Below, one piece after another: positions 23,308-35,930 of a DNA stretch of 64,000 nt. The notes beneath the pieces were generated by a model. It saw nothing but the letters and a program-made list of their open reading frames with translations. It did not search any database and was not told the origin of the DNA. A program made the translations under genes and the position numbers. Numbering within the stretch: position 1 is the first letter of the stretch; each line of letters opens with the position of its first letter. This stretch comes from Congeria kusceri (taxonomy: Eukaryota > Mollusca > Bivalvia > Myida > Dreissenidae), in the NCBI GenBank assembly GCA_027627225.1, contig CM051029.1, forward strand, positions 1,242,001 through 1,306,000, in the 5' to 3' direction.

Positions 23308-23869
23308 ATAACAAGTTGCTGTCAAAAATATCGGAATTACGCGCAAACTTTCTGTGATGATACCTTGTTTTCGTAATTGTAATCGCCAGGAGAATGTTAG
23401 CTTAGAGTTACTTAGCATAATCATTTTACTTAAAAAAGCTCGATTTATTTATTTTATTTAATAATGCAAATTGAATACATGATGAAGGCATAGGTTGTTT
23501 AGATACTGAAATCGCTAGTTCTGTGTTTTGTTGTATAATAACCGTTAAACGTACGTTGTAGTTTGTTTGTCACTCTTCAAAGAGTATGCAATATTTTTAA
23601 AAATCAAAATAATAATTTAGTTAAATTGATAAATAAAGTACATGATGTATATTATATACGTATGTTGATATTTGTAAATTCATTTTGGCGAAATCAACAC
23701 AATTTTAAGAGTAAAAATCAAATATATTGTATGTTTTCCGGTAAATATGAATACGCTTATCCCGCCTTACAATCAATACAAGTCGCCGGAAGTAAACAGG
23801 GGACATCAGTCGTGATGCTGTTTTGTTATCTCTGTTTGTTTTGCTATCCGTCGGTATGCTACCCCACAC
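23308..23869. other. Unassigned sequence between the Ig9 break and the LINE
   Basis: AT-rich. A frame open from 23563 runs into the LINE reverse transcriptase, but its first ~100 codons do not look like reverse transcriptase. It may be 5' sequence of the element, other repeat DNA or residual intron. Confidence 0.4.
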
Positions 23870-25803
23870 AATTTGGTTTCAAAAAAAGGAGTTCCACCGT
23901 AGATGCTATATTTGTTTTAGATGCAATTATAAGTAAAGTATTAAATGAAAATGGGAGACTAGCGTGTGCGTTTGTTGACTTTAAAAAGGCCTTTGACAGT
24001 ATATATAGAAATGGTTTGTGGTATAAATTATTTAAAATAGGCCTGAGAGGCAAAACTTTACTGGTAATAAGGGATATGTACTCGAAAGTGCAAGCTTGTA
24101 TAAAAGGGTGTAGCTCATATTCTGAATTCTTCGAAGTCGCTGTATGTTTAAAACAAGGCGAAGTAATGTCGCCGATACTATTTTCTCTCTTCCTAGAAGA
24201 TCTCGAATTATTCCTCTGTGATGATATTAATAGTGGCCTATCGATAGATGATTTGACTTTTATCTTGATGCTATTTGCAGATGATATGGTTATCCTCGTG
24301 AAAACTGCAGCAGATCTCCAACACAGTCTAAATCGTCTACAAATTTACTGTAATTCATGGGGACTTGAGGTTAACCCCGACAAAAGCAAAGTCGTAGTAT
24401 TTAGAAAACGAGGTCCTTTAAAACATGAAGAAAAATGGGTTTACAATAATATCCCGTTAGAAGTTGTAGATGATTTTAACTATTTAGGAACTGTTTTTAA
24501 TTATACAGGTAGCTTCGTTCTGAATTGCGAAACCATTTCTGGTAAAGGACTGAAAGCTCTTAATACTCTTATGAGTAATATCAAAACAGCCCTTTTAATA
24601 CCTAGTACCATATGTCAATTATTTGACGCATTTGTAGGATCAGTTTTGAGTTATGGTTGCGAAGTATGGGGATTTGGCAAATCCACAAAATTGAGCGAAT
24701 TCATTTGAAATTTTGTAAAAATCTTCTTAAAGTTAAACAATCTACATGTACAATGGCAATATACGGTGAACTTGGCCGTTCCCACTTCATATCAATAGAC
24801 ACACACGCATAATAAAATACTGGCTAAAGTTATTAAATAGTCACAATATTATTATTAATCGGTTGTACCAAGCGTTGCTAGATGATTTTAACAAAGGCAA
24901 ATCTAACTGGCTAACTGATGTTAAGTCTCTGTTAGATAGCAATGGATTTTCATATGTTTGGATTACACCGCATTCAGTTAACGAGAAAAGTTTCCATATA
25001 GAATTTAAACAAAGACTACACGATCAATTCAAACAATCGTGGTATACAGCCATAAATATTAGTAGATCTATGTGCACGTATAAATTGTTTAAAACTGACT
25101 ATGAATTTGAATGTTACCTTGATAAAGTTCCACTAAGATATCGCATTGTATTATCCAAATTGAGATTGTCATCTCACCAATTAAAAATCGAAACAGGACG
25201 TCATGGTAATAACAGAATCGAACATTGTAACAGATATTGTACTTTTTGTAATAAAAATGATATTGAGGACGAGTACCATTTTATATGTATCTGCCCACTG
25301 TATATAGATATTCGTAAAAAATATATTAGTAAATATTATTATACTAAGCCCAGTATGGCAAATTTATAAATTTATTTAAATCTAAAAGCTATAAAACTAT
25401 ATTAAACCTTTGTAAATATACATACCATGCTTTTAACAGACGAAAAATTATGATCAATTTCGTCCAATAACTACTCATTTGTTGTTTTCTTTTGTACAAA
25501 TTTGTCATTCTTCTTTCGTACTTTTTCGTCTAAAACTTATAAGTCCCTCCTCGGGGAGTGAATCTTGTTTATAAACTACGTTGTAATTTACTATATATCT
25601 ACTGTTTGATATTCATATAGAATTATTGAATTATTAACTACGTGTTTGTTAAAATTCTTCTGTTATAAAGTGTGTATATATGTAGATATATTATACGTTG
25701 TCATGTGTTTATAATTGTTATGCATTGGATCATGTTATGAGGAACATGTATATATGTTCAAGTAACTGAATAAAATATTCTGTTCTGTTCTGTTCTGTTC
25801 TGT
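23870..25803 (+). mobile_element. Non-LTR retrotransposon (LINE) fragment, reverse transcriptase and C-terminal part
   Basis: Reverse-transcriptase motifs in order: TQFGFKKRSSTVDAI, FVDFKKAFDSI, LKQGEVMSPILFSLFLEDLE, the catalytic LFADDMVIL (about 24262-24300), then WGLEVNPDKSKVVVF and LSYGCEVWGF. A frameshift at about 24685 breaks the frame before KNLLKVKQST and IYGELGR. A second open part (24863-25369) ends in a Cys/His cluster (RYCTFCNKNDIEDEYHF). The 3' end is (TTCTG)5 at 25778-25802 after AATAAAA. Endonuclease and 5' reverse-transcriptase parts are missing. Clade not resolved; several lophotrochozoan LINE families share this layout. Inactive. Confidence 0.92.
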
Positions 25804-26039
25804 TATTTTATCATCCATTTCGCGGCTAGTGTATTCGCTCTCCATTATAATTGTTATAATACCTGGATTATCACACTTGTGTCAATTGTGAAATCGTGAA
25901 TTGAAGTAACAAAAATAGCACAATGATATCCAATATTTTAAATAGTTTATTCGAATAATTTTATTTTAATTCATTCGCATAATTTTGAAGTTTGAAAAGC
26001 ACATATATAAAACTGAAAACTGAAATTGGTTTATTTGAT
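25804..26039. other. Short AT-rich spacer between two retroelement fragments
   Basis: No recognised feature. Confidence 0.4.
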
Positions 26040-27005
26040 TAAACGCCTGTTACTATGAAATAAACATATTCAATGGCGTTTTACAAAAACAAAGCTATAA
26101 GTAAATAAAATATATCATAATAGTTCGTAATTATTATAAAAGAAAAGCATTAGCAGCAAAAAACAATATAAAACATTCAACGCAAGTAAACACTTAACAT
26201 TTTGAAGACATACAACATAAAACACGCATAAAAAATTAAAAAACCTTTGCCTTTAAGAGTATGTTTCAGTTACGCAAATAGTGAATAAAAATTGCGGAAA
26301 AAGTATGTTTTCAAATCTTTTTTAAACTTATCTAAGGAATTTGACTGTCGTAGTTCTGGCGGCAAATCGTTCCATAGTCTTGGACCAGCGGTGCTAAAAC
26401 TTCTATCACTAAATTTTCTCTTCTTATTGAATGGCACAACGTAAGAGTTCTCTGCAGTATTCGACGATCGAAGACCACGCCTGCAAGGAGTTTGTTTGGT
26501 AAGCAGTTCCAACAGGTAGTCGGGAGCCTCATTTGCAGAGCTCTTGTACATGAATGTAAGTAATTTGAATGATATTCTAGCTTTTATCGGCAACCAGTGT
26601 AAATCGTATAGAGCCTGTTTTGAGCTTTCATATTTTCCACGTTCTACAACAAGTTTAGCACACATATTTTGTATTCGCTGCATCTTCTGAATCTCAATCT
26701 CAGCAACACCGTATAAAATTACATTATAGTATTCAAGGTGGGATAAAACTAGAGACACAACTAGGATTTCGGTTGCCGGTCTGGTTAGGTATTTGCGGAT
26801 ACTTTCGATTCTAAAGTAATTCAGCATAGCCGAGCGACACTTCATTGCAACCTGCTTTCTGAAGCTGAGAGTCTCATCAAAGAACGCTCCAAGATAACGA
26901 ATTGTAGTATCGCGATGAATTTTGTCTCCTGCAATGTTGATTTCTGTTGTTATTTTTTGAAGTTGTTGACGGCTACCAAACGTAATAAATTCAGTTGTCC
27001 GAAGT
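26040..27005 (-). mobile_element. CR1/L2-like LINE 3' fragment
   Basis: The minus frame ending at 26270 gives the C-terminal region of a CR1/L2-type polyprotein: EFITFGSRQQLQKI, IRYLGAFFDETLSF, LSHLEYYN, KMQRIQNMCAKLVVERGK, LYDLHWLPIKARISFKLL, RSFSTAGPRLWNDLPPELR. The non-coding 3' end carries the AACGCCATTGAATATG-type tail common in this group (about 26040-26080). The 5' side stops abruptly at about 27005 against Crypton sequence, so only the last ~270 codons remain. The catalytic reverse-transcriptase motifs lie outside the fragment. Confidence 0.88.
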
Positions 27006-28014
27006 GCAAGCCGTTGTTCAGCCACAAGGTGTTGACTGGAGCCGTAGGATTGTGAGCGCCAAGGACACCCTTCTGCCACATGACAGCTATCTCATTGTCA
27101 GTGAGTACTTCCGCCTCACACGGACGGTTACTTTTCCCTAAATAGTACTCGTTTGTCAAATTACAATAAATATAATATGATTGTAAATACTGGTTTAATA
27201 TTAATTGCTGTTGTTGTTTTTTTATCCATCAATAAATCATAAAGATTATCAGGTTGGCACTTAGAAATTCAAATTAGTAGCCAAAAATTGTTTGATTTTG
27301 CAAAGATCCCTATTATTTAGAAAACATAAATTTTAGTAGCGGTTACATAGATGCTATTTGGTAAATTACAAATGTAATATACTTATTTATGCAATGGCAT
27401 TATTTTAATTAATGATAATTATATATTCAACTGTTTATTAATATTTATACTCCTGCTTTACCTGTTTCTTTAAGTTGTATTAAAAGGATATTTATGCCGT
27501 TTCAGTTTCCGGTCAATGCTACTTATGACGGCACGGATACTAGACGGCTCATATTCACGGCCGTCGTGCCGTTGGAGGGACAGGATGAACATGGCGAGGT
27601 GGTCATCCAAGAGATCAACCTCCAAGTGATGCATTTCCCTGGTCTCTCCCTTGGAAACTAGAAACCTTTTGAATTTTGTTAGTGTCATTTAATGTTTTTC
27701 TGGCAGTGTTTTTGTTTTCTTCATTTTTGATGTACTGTTGAACGTCAGAAAGTTTAATGATCTTGAATTCATTTGGAATTGGCTCAGCCAGAGATTGGGG
27801 ATCATTTTGTACTGTTGTAAGATTGATGCTAATTTGGGCAGCAAAACTTGGTTGTTGGGCTGTTGAATCATTCAATTCTTCATCAAAGTTGTGCATTAAT
27901 GCCATATTTCTGCTCAAATTCTTCAAAACTCATTTCAACAACATCTTGAATATTGTCATTTGATTACAAACCATCCCAAATAACATCAAAATTCACTGTA
28001 TCATTATCAGACAT
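27006..28014 (-). mobile_element. Crypton-like (KIAA1958-type) tyrosine-recombinase gene fragment
   Basis: On the minus strand, ATG near 28014 opens MSDNDTVNFDVIWDG. Further pieces are FEEFEQKYGIN, then KNTARKTLNDTNKI and, after a one-base shift near 27670, FLVSKGETREMHH, LLDDHLAMFILSLQ and EYEPSSIRAVISSIDRKLKR. These match the N-terminal DNA-binding part of Crypton-derived proteins, as known from the family. After a gap (27160-27470), TATTTAG precedes EVLTDNEIAVMWQKG and NTLWLNNGLHFG, the start of the recombinase core. The catalytic C-terminus is absent because the CR1-like fragment abuts at 27005. Stops and frameshifts show it is dead. Confidence 0.78.
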
Positions 28015-28439
28015 TGTGGTCAAATGCAGATTTCAATAATAATTTGGGTCTAGTTTTATTGTATTTTTTTTATGTGTTTTGTTCTTCTTTTTTTCCCCTT
28101 AAATTTGATATCTTGACTGTTGCAGACAACCTGTTTTGCTGCTGACCTTTTGTATAACAATTGAAATGTGTGAGACAAAAAATAAAAATAAAACATTATT
28201 TATGTTTTATTATTCATTTTCGCACGATTTGTTACAAATAAAAGCAGAACAATATTTTTTTTTTGTATGTAGTTGATTTTTAACCACTTACTGTCTAGCA
28301 AAGGCGATGCAAAAGATAAACTATGGCGAGTTACTGAACCCTGGCAAATGACGTCATATAAAATGAGGTCCGGTGCGCGTGACAGCTTTATCAGTGTTGA
28401 AATAAAGCAAAGTTTATTCCATGGGGTCTTATTTCGTCA
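28015..28439. other. AT-rich spacer upstream of unit C
   Basis: No recognised feature. The open frame at 28273-28497 runs into the duplicated promoter-like flank and has no family features. Confidence 0.4.
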
Positions 28440-28728
28440 ATGTATGCATTATGATGGGATAAATAACAATGTTAACACACTGATAGAGAGCTCTTAATAA
28501 ATGCGGAAGCTTAAATTTATAAATACAACGTCCACACTGGTATGTCATTGAAATGACACATTGTTCATATGGTTAATGTAAATTTAAACAGTTCACTGTG
28601 TAACTAATAATATTAGTGGTAATGGAATTTATAAACACCTTATGAACGAAGCTCGCATTTCCTATGTATTTCCATCTGTCATAAAAATTAACTTTGTTAG
28701 GGATATATTGTGGTAATAAACAGAGGCG
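28440..28728 (+). promoter_or_regulatory. Conserved 5' flank of unit C (putative promoter)
   Basis: Homologous to 13318-13584 before unit B, with the same order of blocks: ACTGATAGAGAGCTC, AATAAATGCGGAAG, ATTGAAATGACACA, GGAATTTATAAACA, then the leader ATG. It marks the duplicated promoter region. Which bases matter cannot be told from sequence alone. Confidence 0.5.
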
Positions 28729-28777
28729 ATGTTTCTCTTGATATGTGTGTGGATATTGATATTGTCGAGAGTTACAG
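28729..28777 (+). CDS. Signal-peptide exon of unit C
   Basis: Encodes MFLLICVWILILSRVT plus one base, donor GTAAGT. Same length and phase as the two other copies; very close to that of unit B. Confidence 0.82.
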
Positions 28778-31700
28778 GTAAGTTTTAAGGTAGTTTAAAA
28801 ACCTTTTGGTGGCAATTTGCCGTATTTTGGCGTGTTTCTGAAGTCCTGTGAAATATTAATACATGTAATTATGTCTTCACAAACATAGCTGGACAAACAC
28901 AAATAGCAACTGTCAATATTAAAAACAATAATATAAATGATTCGCAACACTAACACACTTTTTGTTGAATATATATCATGCAGGCATGTGCAATAAAAAA
29001 CAATAGTTTGCGAACTAATTTAACGGTTTTGCATACACATACGCATATACAGGTGTCTTATTTCTACAGTGATACATGTTTAGCATACGAATTTCATATA
29101 CATATATTAACTATTTTTATAATGCTCAACAATAAACTGATCTAACGACCTCATGCTTCCAATAAGAGTTACGTGAAAGGCAAATAGAGCATTCAGCAAT
29201 TGATTTTAATTATTAAATAACGTTAAGTTTATGGAATTGACAACATTTGCAAGATCATTTGTTGGACAGTTGTACTCGCAGTGGTTACTTCCCCATTGGT
29301 TCTATTCTCAGTTACCACTGCCACGACCAGTTAAAACCTTACATATTTGGAAGGGGACGATTATGAGGAGTTGAAGATTTATATTTGCAACAATTTTAAT
29401 TTTATCATTATTATTTTATAACAATGACACAGACATGTTGCATTATTGGTACAGGTATATATACATGTATTACGATTTAAAATGAAAAACAATAAATAAA
29501 CAAATAAAGAAATAAGTGAAAATAACAACGCAAGGATTGTACGTTGTGCACGTTTTTATCATGCGTTTCCCTATGGTCACGTGGAACTTCAAGCCGGCAG
29601 GGATTTAAAATTGAGCTATGCTCGGACACAGTTATATCTCTGCGAAGAGGTTGGATACATGCGACGACCTTTATAAAAGGCAGTACATTGGCCGCAAGTC
29701 TGGTCGTAAATCCCATATAAGACCAGTTTAAGATGACCAGCTTAAGATACGACCTGTTTATAAACCGGCATCCCGCATTGTATTTAGGCAAGGATTTACC
29801 GAGTAGGGGACATGAGGCACGTGCTCCCTAGCTGTCCCCAAAGCTTATGCATTGTATATATCTAAAACATGAAATGTTAATAGTAAAATTGAAATTTGAC
29901 AAGGCGGCGCTCCTAAAGTGATCATTATCGCTTATCCAAGACCAAGGCACATATGCCAAAAAGGAGGGGTGGGATGGGGGCGAATGTGGCATGTCCTTCA
30001 TGCTGGTTCCAATCCTATGTTATGTGTACATTTTAAAACAGGCACTTTGAAACATAGCTCTTGGCTGTGTCCCTACACTGTTCATAATCGCTGAACTGAG
30101 ATAACCGTCATAGTAAGCACGTAGGCACTTATTCACAATAAAAAATGGAGGACACTAGGGGCTTCTTTTCTGGATCCGGCCCAGTTATTCATAATGTGTT
30201 GAATAAGTTATGTATTAATTAAATTATATATTAAATAAAACATGTTATTGGTATGTCATATAAATATGTACTTTTACAAAATTTAATAGTTTTATTTAAA
30301 TTTTACACAATTAATTAGATGTTAAAAGGTACGCGCAAAATAACGTTACTCAAATCTACGTCATGTCGTGATCAATGCATTTTTTGCTGACATTCTTCAT
30401 TCACAACTGTTGAAGACTATTAAAAGTCGAAACACGTTTCTATGTGGAGTTTGTCCTTTTTTATTTTAAATGTTGCAATTATCATGGTAGTAATTTAAGA
30501 ATCTTATAATAACGCTAAAAAAACTTCACTTGCATGTTAATATGATAAGTTAATTATGTGCAATGCATACACGTTGTCTTTTTCTCGGTAGATACATTAA
30601 ATCTTCACTACGGACACATAGTATAATGTACGAAGCACAATAGGTGTACATTCGAAATAAATTGGTATACCAATGGTTATACATTATATAACATCTTTTA
30701 ATAATCAACAGCGGACTGATGTGTTAATATATAATTATATCATTTTTACCAACAAATTAGCAATGTGTTCATTGTACATTAAATTGTGGAATCTAGTGTT
30801 CCGTTTCTAATTGTCTTCGTCATTATGTATATACTTTAAATTAAATACTATTTAATAAAGTTTTAGCATACCAAAACATTATGGAATAGTATTCGCTTTT
30901 ATATTGTTATTTTTATCATAGAAATGGTTAATTAATATCGGTGACAAGCATAAACATGTCTTAAATAAATGATTAAGTAGACATCCTGCGCTTTGATTTG
31001 CCATAATTTAGATCACAAGCACAAATGGGTCCTGTAACTTGGGTCATTTACATCACTAGGCATTATTCACACATTTAAATGCCTTCACTTGCTTTAATAC
31101 GTGTATTTTCAATATTATGGATGGTATATACAAGTTCAGGTAAATACCATTGTGTTGTTTGCAAGACAAAACAATTATATTTGCACACTTGTAAAAAGAA
31201 GATTCCCGCGGCTGTCAGCTAAGGTCCGGAAATCGAGGCTCGAACCGTTAGCAGTAAACACATTGTGCAGCAAGAGTCGTTTTCACTGTACCAGAGGTCC
31301 CCGCAGTTCCAGTAATAAATTGCGCTATGTATGGTTTTACATATTGTGCTAAAATGCGGTATCACATCCATTGAATTAAAAAGTGCTGATGGTCTCTGAT
31401 ATACGCGTGAAATTAAACATGTAGTATTTAAATTTATGGCGATTAGAAGGAAATTGTAGACATATATAGTTAAAAAACGGGTCACCTTTGTTGCGTATGT
31501 TCGACTAATCAAATTATAGTTTTTTGAAATATGCTTATGATCAAGAAATTGATTTTATGTACACTGTTTAAAGTTAAAAATTTCCTTAATAATTCTATTT
31601 TAGCAGCAATCGATTTCGAACAATCCAACTCTAGTTTATGTATTCACATACATGTATTTCGTAAATACTTATATAAACTTGCGAAATGTTACAAGAGATC

Positions 31701-33112
31701 TCAAGTTATTTGTATTATTTTTATTTATAAATTATTAAACATATAATAGAAGAACAATAAGTACATGACATACGGTAATTTAATTGCTATTCACATTTAA
31801 TTGTTATTCACATTTTCAGATGCCTCAGTATATGCTAAACATAGAAAAAGTATTATTTTGGCAATACTTGTCCTTTAAAGATGAAAACGTAGGCTTTAGA
31901 ATTACCCTCCAAATAAAAAAATATCACATTTTCAAGATTTATTTTTATGTAAGTCAAACCAATGAATTTGCGACTATATGTACAATTATATCAATAAATC
32001 ACAAACATCAGCGTTTGTTACAACAATACAGTTAATAATACTATACCATTTTAAAACAATCTTAAAATTACAACAAATATTGGTTACCTTGGCAACAGAT
32101 TGCAACTTTTAAAATAATGAAATTCCTGTAATACTCAGGAAGTGTTTTTGCATTTTATTAAAACCATTGATACCAAACAGAAAATAGTATGTAAGGTAAT
32201 TTGTTTCATACCAGATTCAACATAATTTATCATTATGTCCATAAAAATTAAGTTCGTGTGTTTATTAACTCTTACCATAATTGTATTACAATGGAATCAG
32301 AGATGAAATATTTTGAAATTTAACAATTTTGAATCCATTTATCAAAATTAAAATATATTTCTTAAAACTGTACCGAGATTATTCAAAATTTGCATCTAAT
32401 TTTGCCACAGATAGTGAAATTAACAAAGTATCTACAGATTTAAGTTGAACTGTAGCCATGACAACCATAAACAACATGAACAGATGTGAACTGAATGATT
32501 TTCTCCATTAAACTTTGCCAAATACTACACGTAATAATAATGAATTGCAATTAACAAGTTCATATAGTTAAGTCCATACTGAATCAAAAATTCAGACCGA
32601 GAATGCAACCCTAACAGTAACTATTGATGTGAAAGTACTTTTTTTGCTCAAGTTTTCTTCCACTGAATGACTTTCTTAAAATCTTCAATTCATTGATATT
32701 TATTGCCATCCTACAACGTTAATACTTTCATCAAACGTAATAATAATCAATTGAAATTTCATACATTAGTATTTAGGTAAATTGCAATAACAATAACGTG
32801 ACATAACTTAAAATTAACATAGTGATTACCATGGGACCCTTTTTAAAATGGAAACAAAGCATCTATGTGATGTAGTTCTTATTCGAAATATTGCGATGTG
32901 ACATTATCCTTTGTAAACGAAAATTTAGAATGGAAATGTGTGTATATATAAAAATATATTATAAATATAATGCCCTTTACTTTACATCTAGACTGTATCC
33001 ATTAATCTACTGAGCTATCGAGGCAGATAAATCTTAGATCCATCATTGTAATAACACAGGGTCACCGTAATACTGGTCTTGCAACTTTGCACTGTTATGA
33101 CAATAGCTGTTA

Positions 33113-33830
33113 TTAGTCACATTTCGCGTGCATCGGTAGTGGGCATATACTGGCATAGATGGAGTTGCACAGTGGTCCAATTCCTTCGTGTAGATAACAC
33201 TGGCGTTCAGCAAATAGGCCAAGTGACTCCAATTGGTCCGGCAAACTGTCAAGCATTACGTCCTTCTTCAAGATGGTCAGAGCCTCCTCGACATCAGATG
33301 TATACTTTTGCATAAAGACCATCTCCGGCTTGTCTGATGCTATTCTGAGTTTCAACATCACATATTATCCATTGTGTAACACACTTTTCAATGATGGAAA
33401 CCAGAACTATAATGTCTTCATTAATATAAGTTAACTTGAAAAGAAACTAAAACATGTCTTCATGATCTAGATATAATGTACCAGGTATTTCAAATGACCA
33501 TATTTGTATTTAGATATGTTTGCCTTTGATTTACTAAATTCTATATATTTCATCTGATATTATTTAATGCATAACACATTGTGTTAAGTATTTACAAGCA
33601 TGTGACAAAAATAACAATATATGCACACCTGAAGTGTTGGTACGACAGCAGATTTGGAGCGGGCTTGAATAGGCGTTTCAGAAAGTCTGTCCAATTTTAG
33701 AGTTTGAATGCTTGTTCTGGATCCTGTACCATGTGTATGATGTTGTGGCTATTGCGGGATGAATCCCTGATGGTCTCGGCGATATCCTCCAATGTATTTA
33801 CATTGGAGTGTTTCCAACGCACTAGCAATT
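33113..33830 (-). pseudogene. Two possible coding fragments of an unknown protein
   Basis: Minus strand: RWKHSNVNTLEDIAETIRDS, then MVQDPEQAFKL, a stop, NWTDFLKRLFKPAPNLL and a donor-like CAG/GTGTGC near 33630. Lower down, after an AG acceptor, ASDKPEMVFMQKYTSDVEEA and then FAERQCYLHEGIGPLCN. The amino-acid composition looks protein-like, with plausible splice sites, but I cannot name a family. It could be a transposon-derived or processed remnant. Confidence 0.3.
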
Positions 33831-35856
33831 ATAATGAAAAATTTAATTCAGACCCATAACACACATACATGTATTTATATATTACTTTATACATTACTGT
33901 ATTTGATAAGTTATGAAGTAATTTTAGAAAAATAATAAACAATAGACTAATGATAATCAATTATTTTGTGTTTCATTTTCAGGAAAAGAATCAAATTTAT
34001 TATAAAGTAATTTTACAAATAATAAACAAGAGACTACAGTAAAGATAATCAATGATTTTTTGGTTCAGTTTCAGGAACATAATCAAATTCACTATGAAGT
34101 ACTTTTAGAAATAATACGCGTCAAACCAATATTGATATCGAAAATTTGTCAGACTTGTGTGACTAATGTTATTTAGGTCAATGGCCTACGGCTGTTAAAG
34201 GGGAGAAATCAGTTAATAGCGCAATCAAACGGGTCAAAGTCAACAGGTTCAGTAAGACTATACATTAAACAACACGAGTTAGCTAATAATTGTATTTCTT
34301 TAAAAAGATCAACGCTAAAATTATTAAAGATAAGAGTCAATTAAAACTAATTTCAGCGCGAATTTTGTGACGTAATTTCAAACGACGTTTTCTCTAAAAG
34401 ACGCTTGCCGAGTCAGGACCAAAAGTCTCAGAAAACGCCACAAATGATGAATGGCGAAATGTTCCTGAGACCACATTTAGTTGTAGGTTGCCCCGTATTT
34501 TGTAATAGCTTAATGCAACCGTTTTGGTTTCGATGTAACAAATGAATTTATAAATCATTTATAATGACTAAATATACACAAGAATAACTATATTTGCGAT
34601 AACTGTTCGTATACATTTATACATAAGAAATGTCCCTATATCAAATAACAAATGGTTGTTGTTTTCAGTTGTTCGCAGAACAACTATATGTTCTGCTTCT
34701 AAAATCTACATGTTGGATTCACTATGATTTTAACTCATGTATTATTACGCGAAAGTGAGAAGTGCCATTTTGAATATCATGAACGTTTCCCAAATGCATC
34801 GTTGTTTATGAAGAATGTAATTAGAACATGATATGTTTAAAACAAACTAAACATGTCGGGTAATTCATAACTTTTAGTGCAGTATCAAATTTTGAGACTA
34901 AAATCGCGGAAGAAAGTAGTCCACTATGCTGCAATCTAGGTCGGATATATTAAACCCTAAGCTATTTTTGTTGACAAAAACCTGGCTATTTTTATCTAAA
35001 GTAAGCCTCAGCAATCAGTAAACGCCCTTCCCCCCCATCAAGATTAGTCTAAGTGAGTATGTATGCGAGCGTGGCAAATTCGTCTGTCTGTCCTTGTGTC
35101 TGTCTGCCACACAGTTTGTCCGCTCCATACCTTTTAACCACTTTTAAAAAGGAAGTCGATGAAATAGGACAGTGATGTGTTTCAATCGATATTATTCGCC
35201 TTTATATCGTATTTCCTTTATTGTTTCATATTTGTTTTTGTAATTAGCAAAATAATATTCTTCATTTAATAAATTCCGTAGTCTAAATAGATACATACAT
35301 TATTTCTATGCGAAATGTAGTTTAATGAAAACTAGCTTGGACTCCAGAATTGGCATTTTCGATAAAGGCAGTGTGCAGTTTAATGCTTCCCATTCGAAGT
35401 CATTGATAAATGGATTCTTGGGTCACGATCCAAGTTACGTAGAATCATGGACATATTATAATCCTATAATATTCATCTCGTTTATTGTCGATGCAAGTTA
35501 AGGTGTTTATCTTTGGGTTATTTGAAAATGTATTACTTTTTATTTTACCTTTAATTAAACGAACAAAACGGGTCACGAAGCGAGCCAAAAAGAAACGTAG
35601 ACATTCTAATCATAACCTTTCGTCACGTTATCGCCGACTCCTGTTAAGGTTATGTGTTGAGTGTGGCTTGATTAATTATTGTATTACAATCATGTTATCA
35701 GTTATTGTATTATTCAGTTTGTCGGAATAATAATAATACTAGTAAAACTACTACTACTACTACTAATGATACAAATGGAGTTCTCAGTTTGTCGGTAATT
35801 ACGCAGTACAGGTAAACGCGATAGCGGTCGGCTACATTCCACTGGATCTTGAAACA

Positions 35857-35930
35857 GACTATGGTCGAGTGGTTATCGCTTTAGGCTCTCATTCTGACGG
35901 TATGGAGTTCGATCCCCGTGAGACGCAGGA
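35857..35930 (+). repeat. tRNA-derived SINE head or tRNA pseudogene
   Basis: TGGTCGAGTGGTTATCGC matches an RNA polymerase III A box and GAGTTCGATCCCC a B box, about 40 bases apart as in a tRNA. The outer stem does not pair and no clear anticodon arm exists, so it is not a functional tRNA. Confidence 0.55.

Noticed and set aside
35857..35930. Functional tRNA gene
   Set aside because: A and B boxes are present but the acceptor and anticodon stems do not pair.
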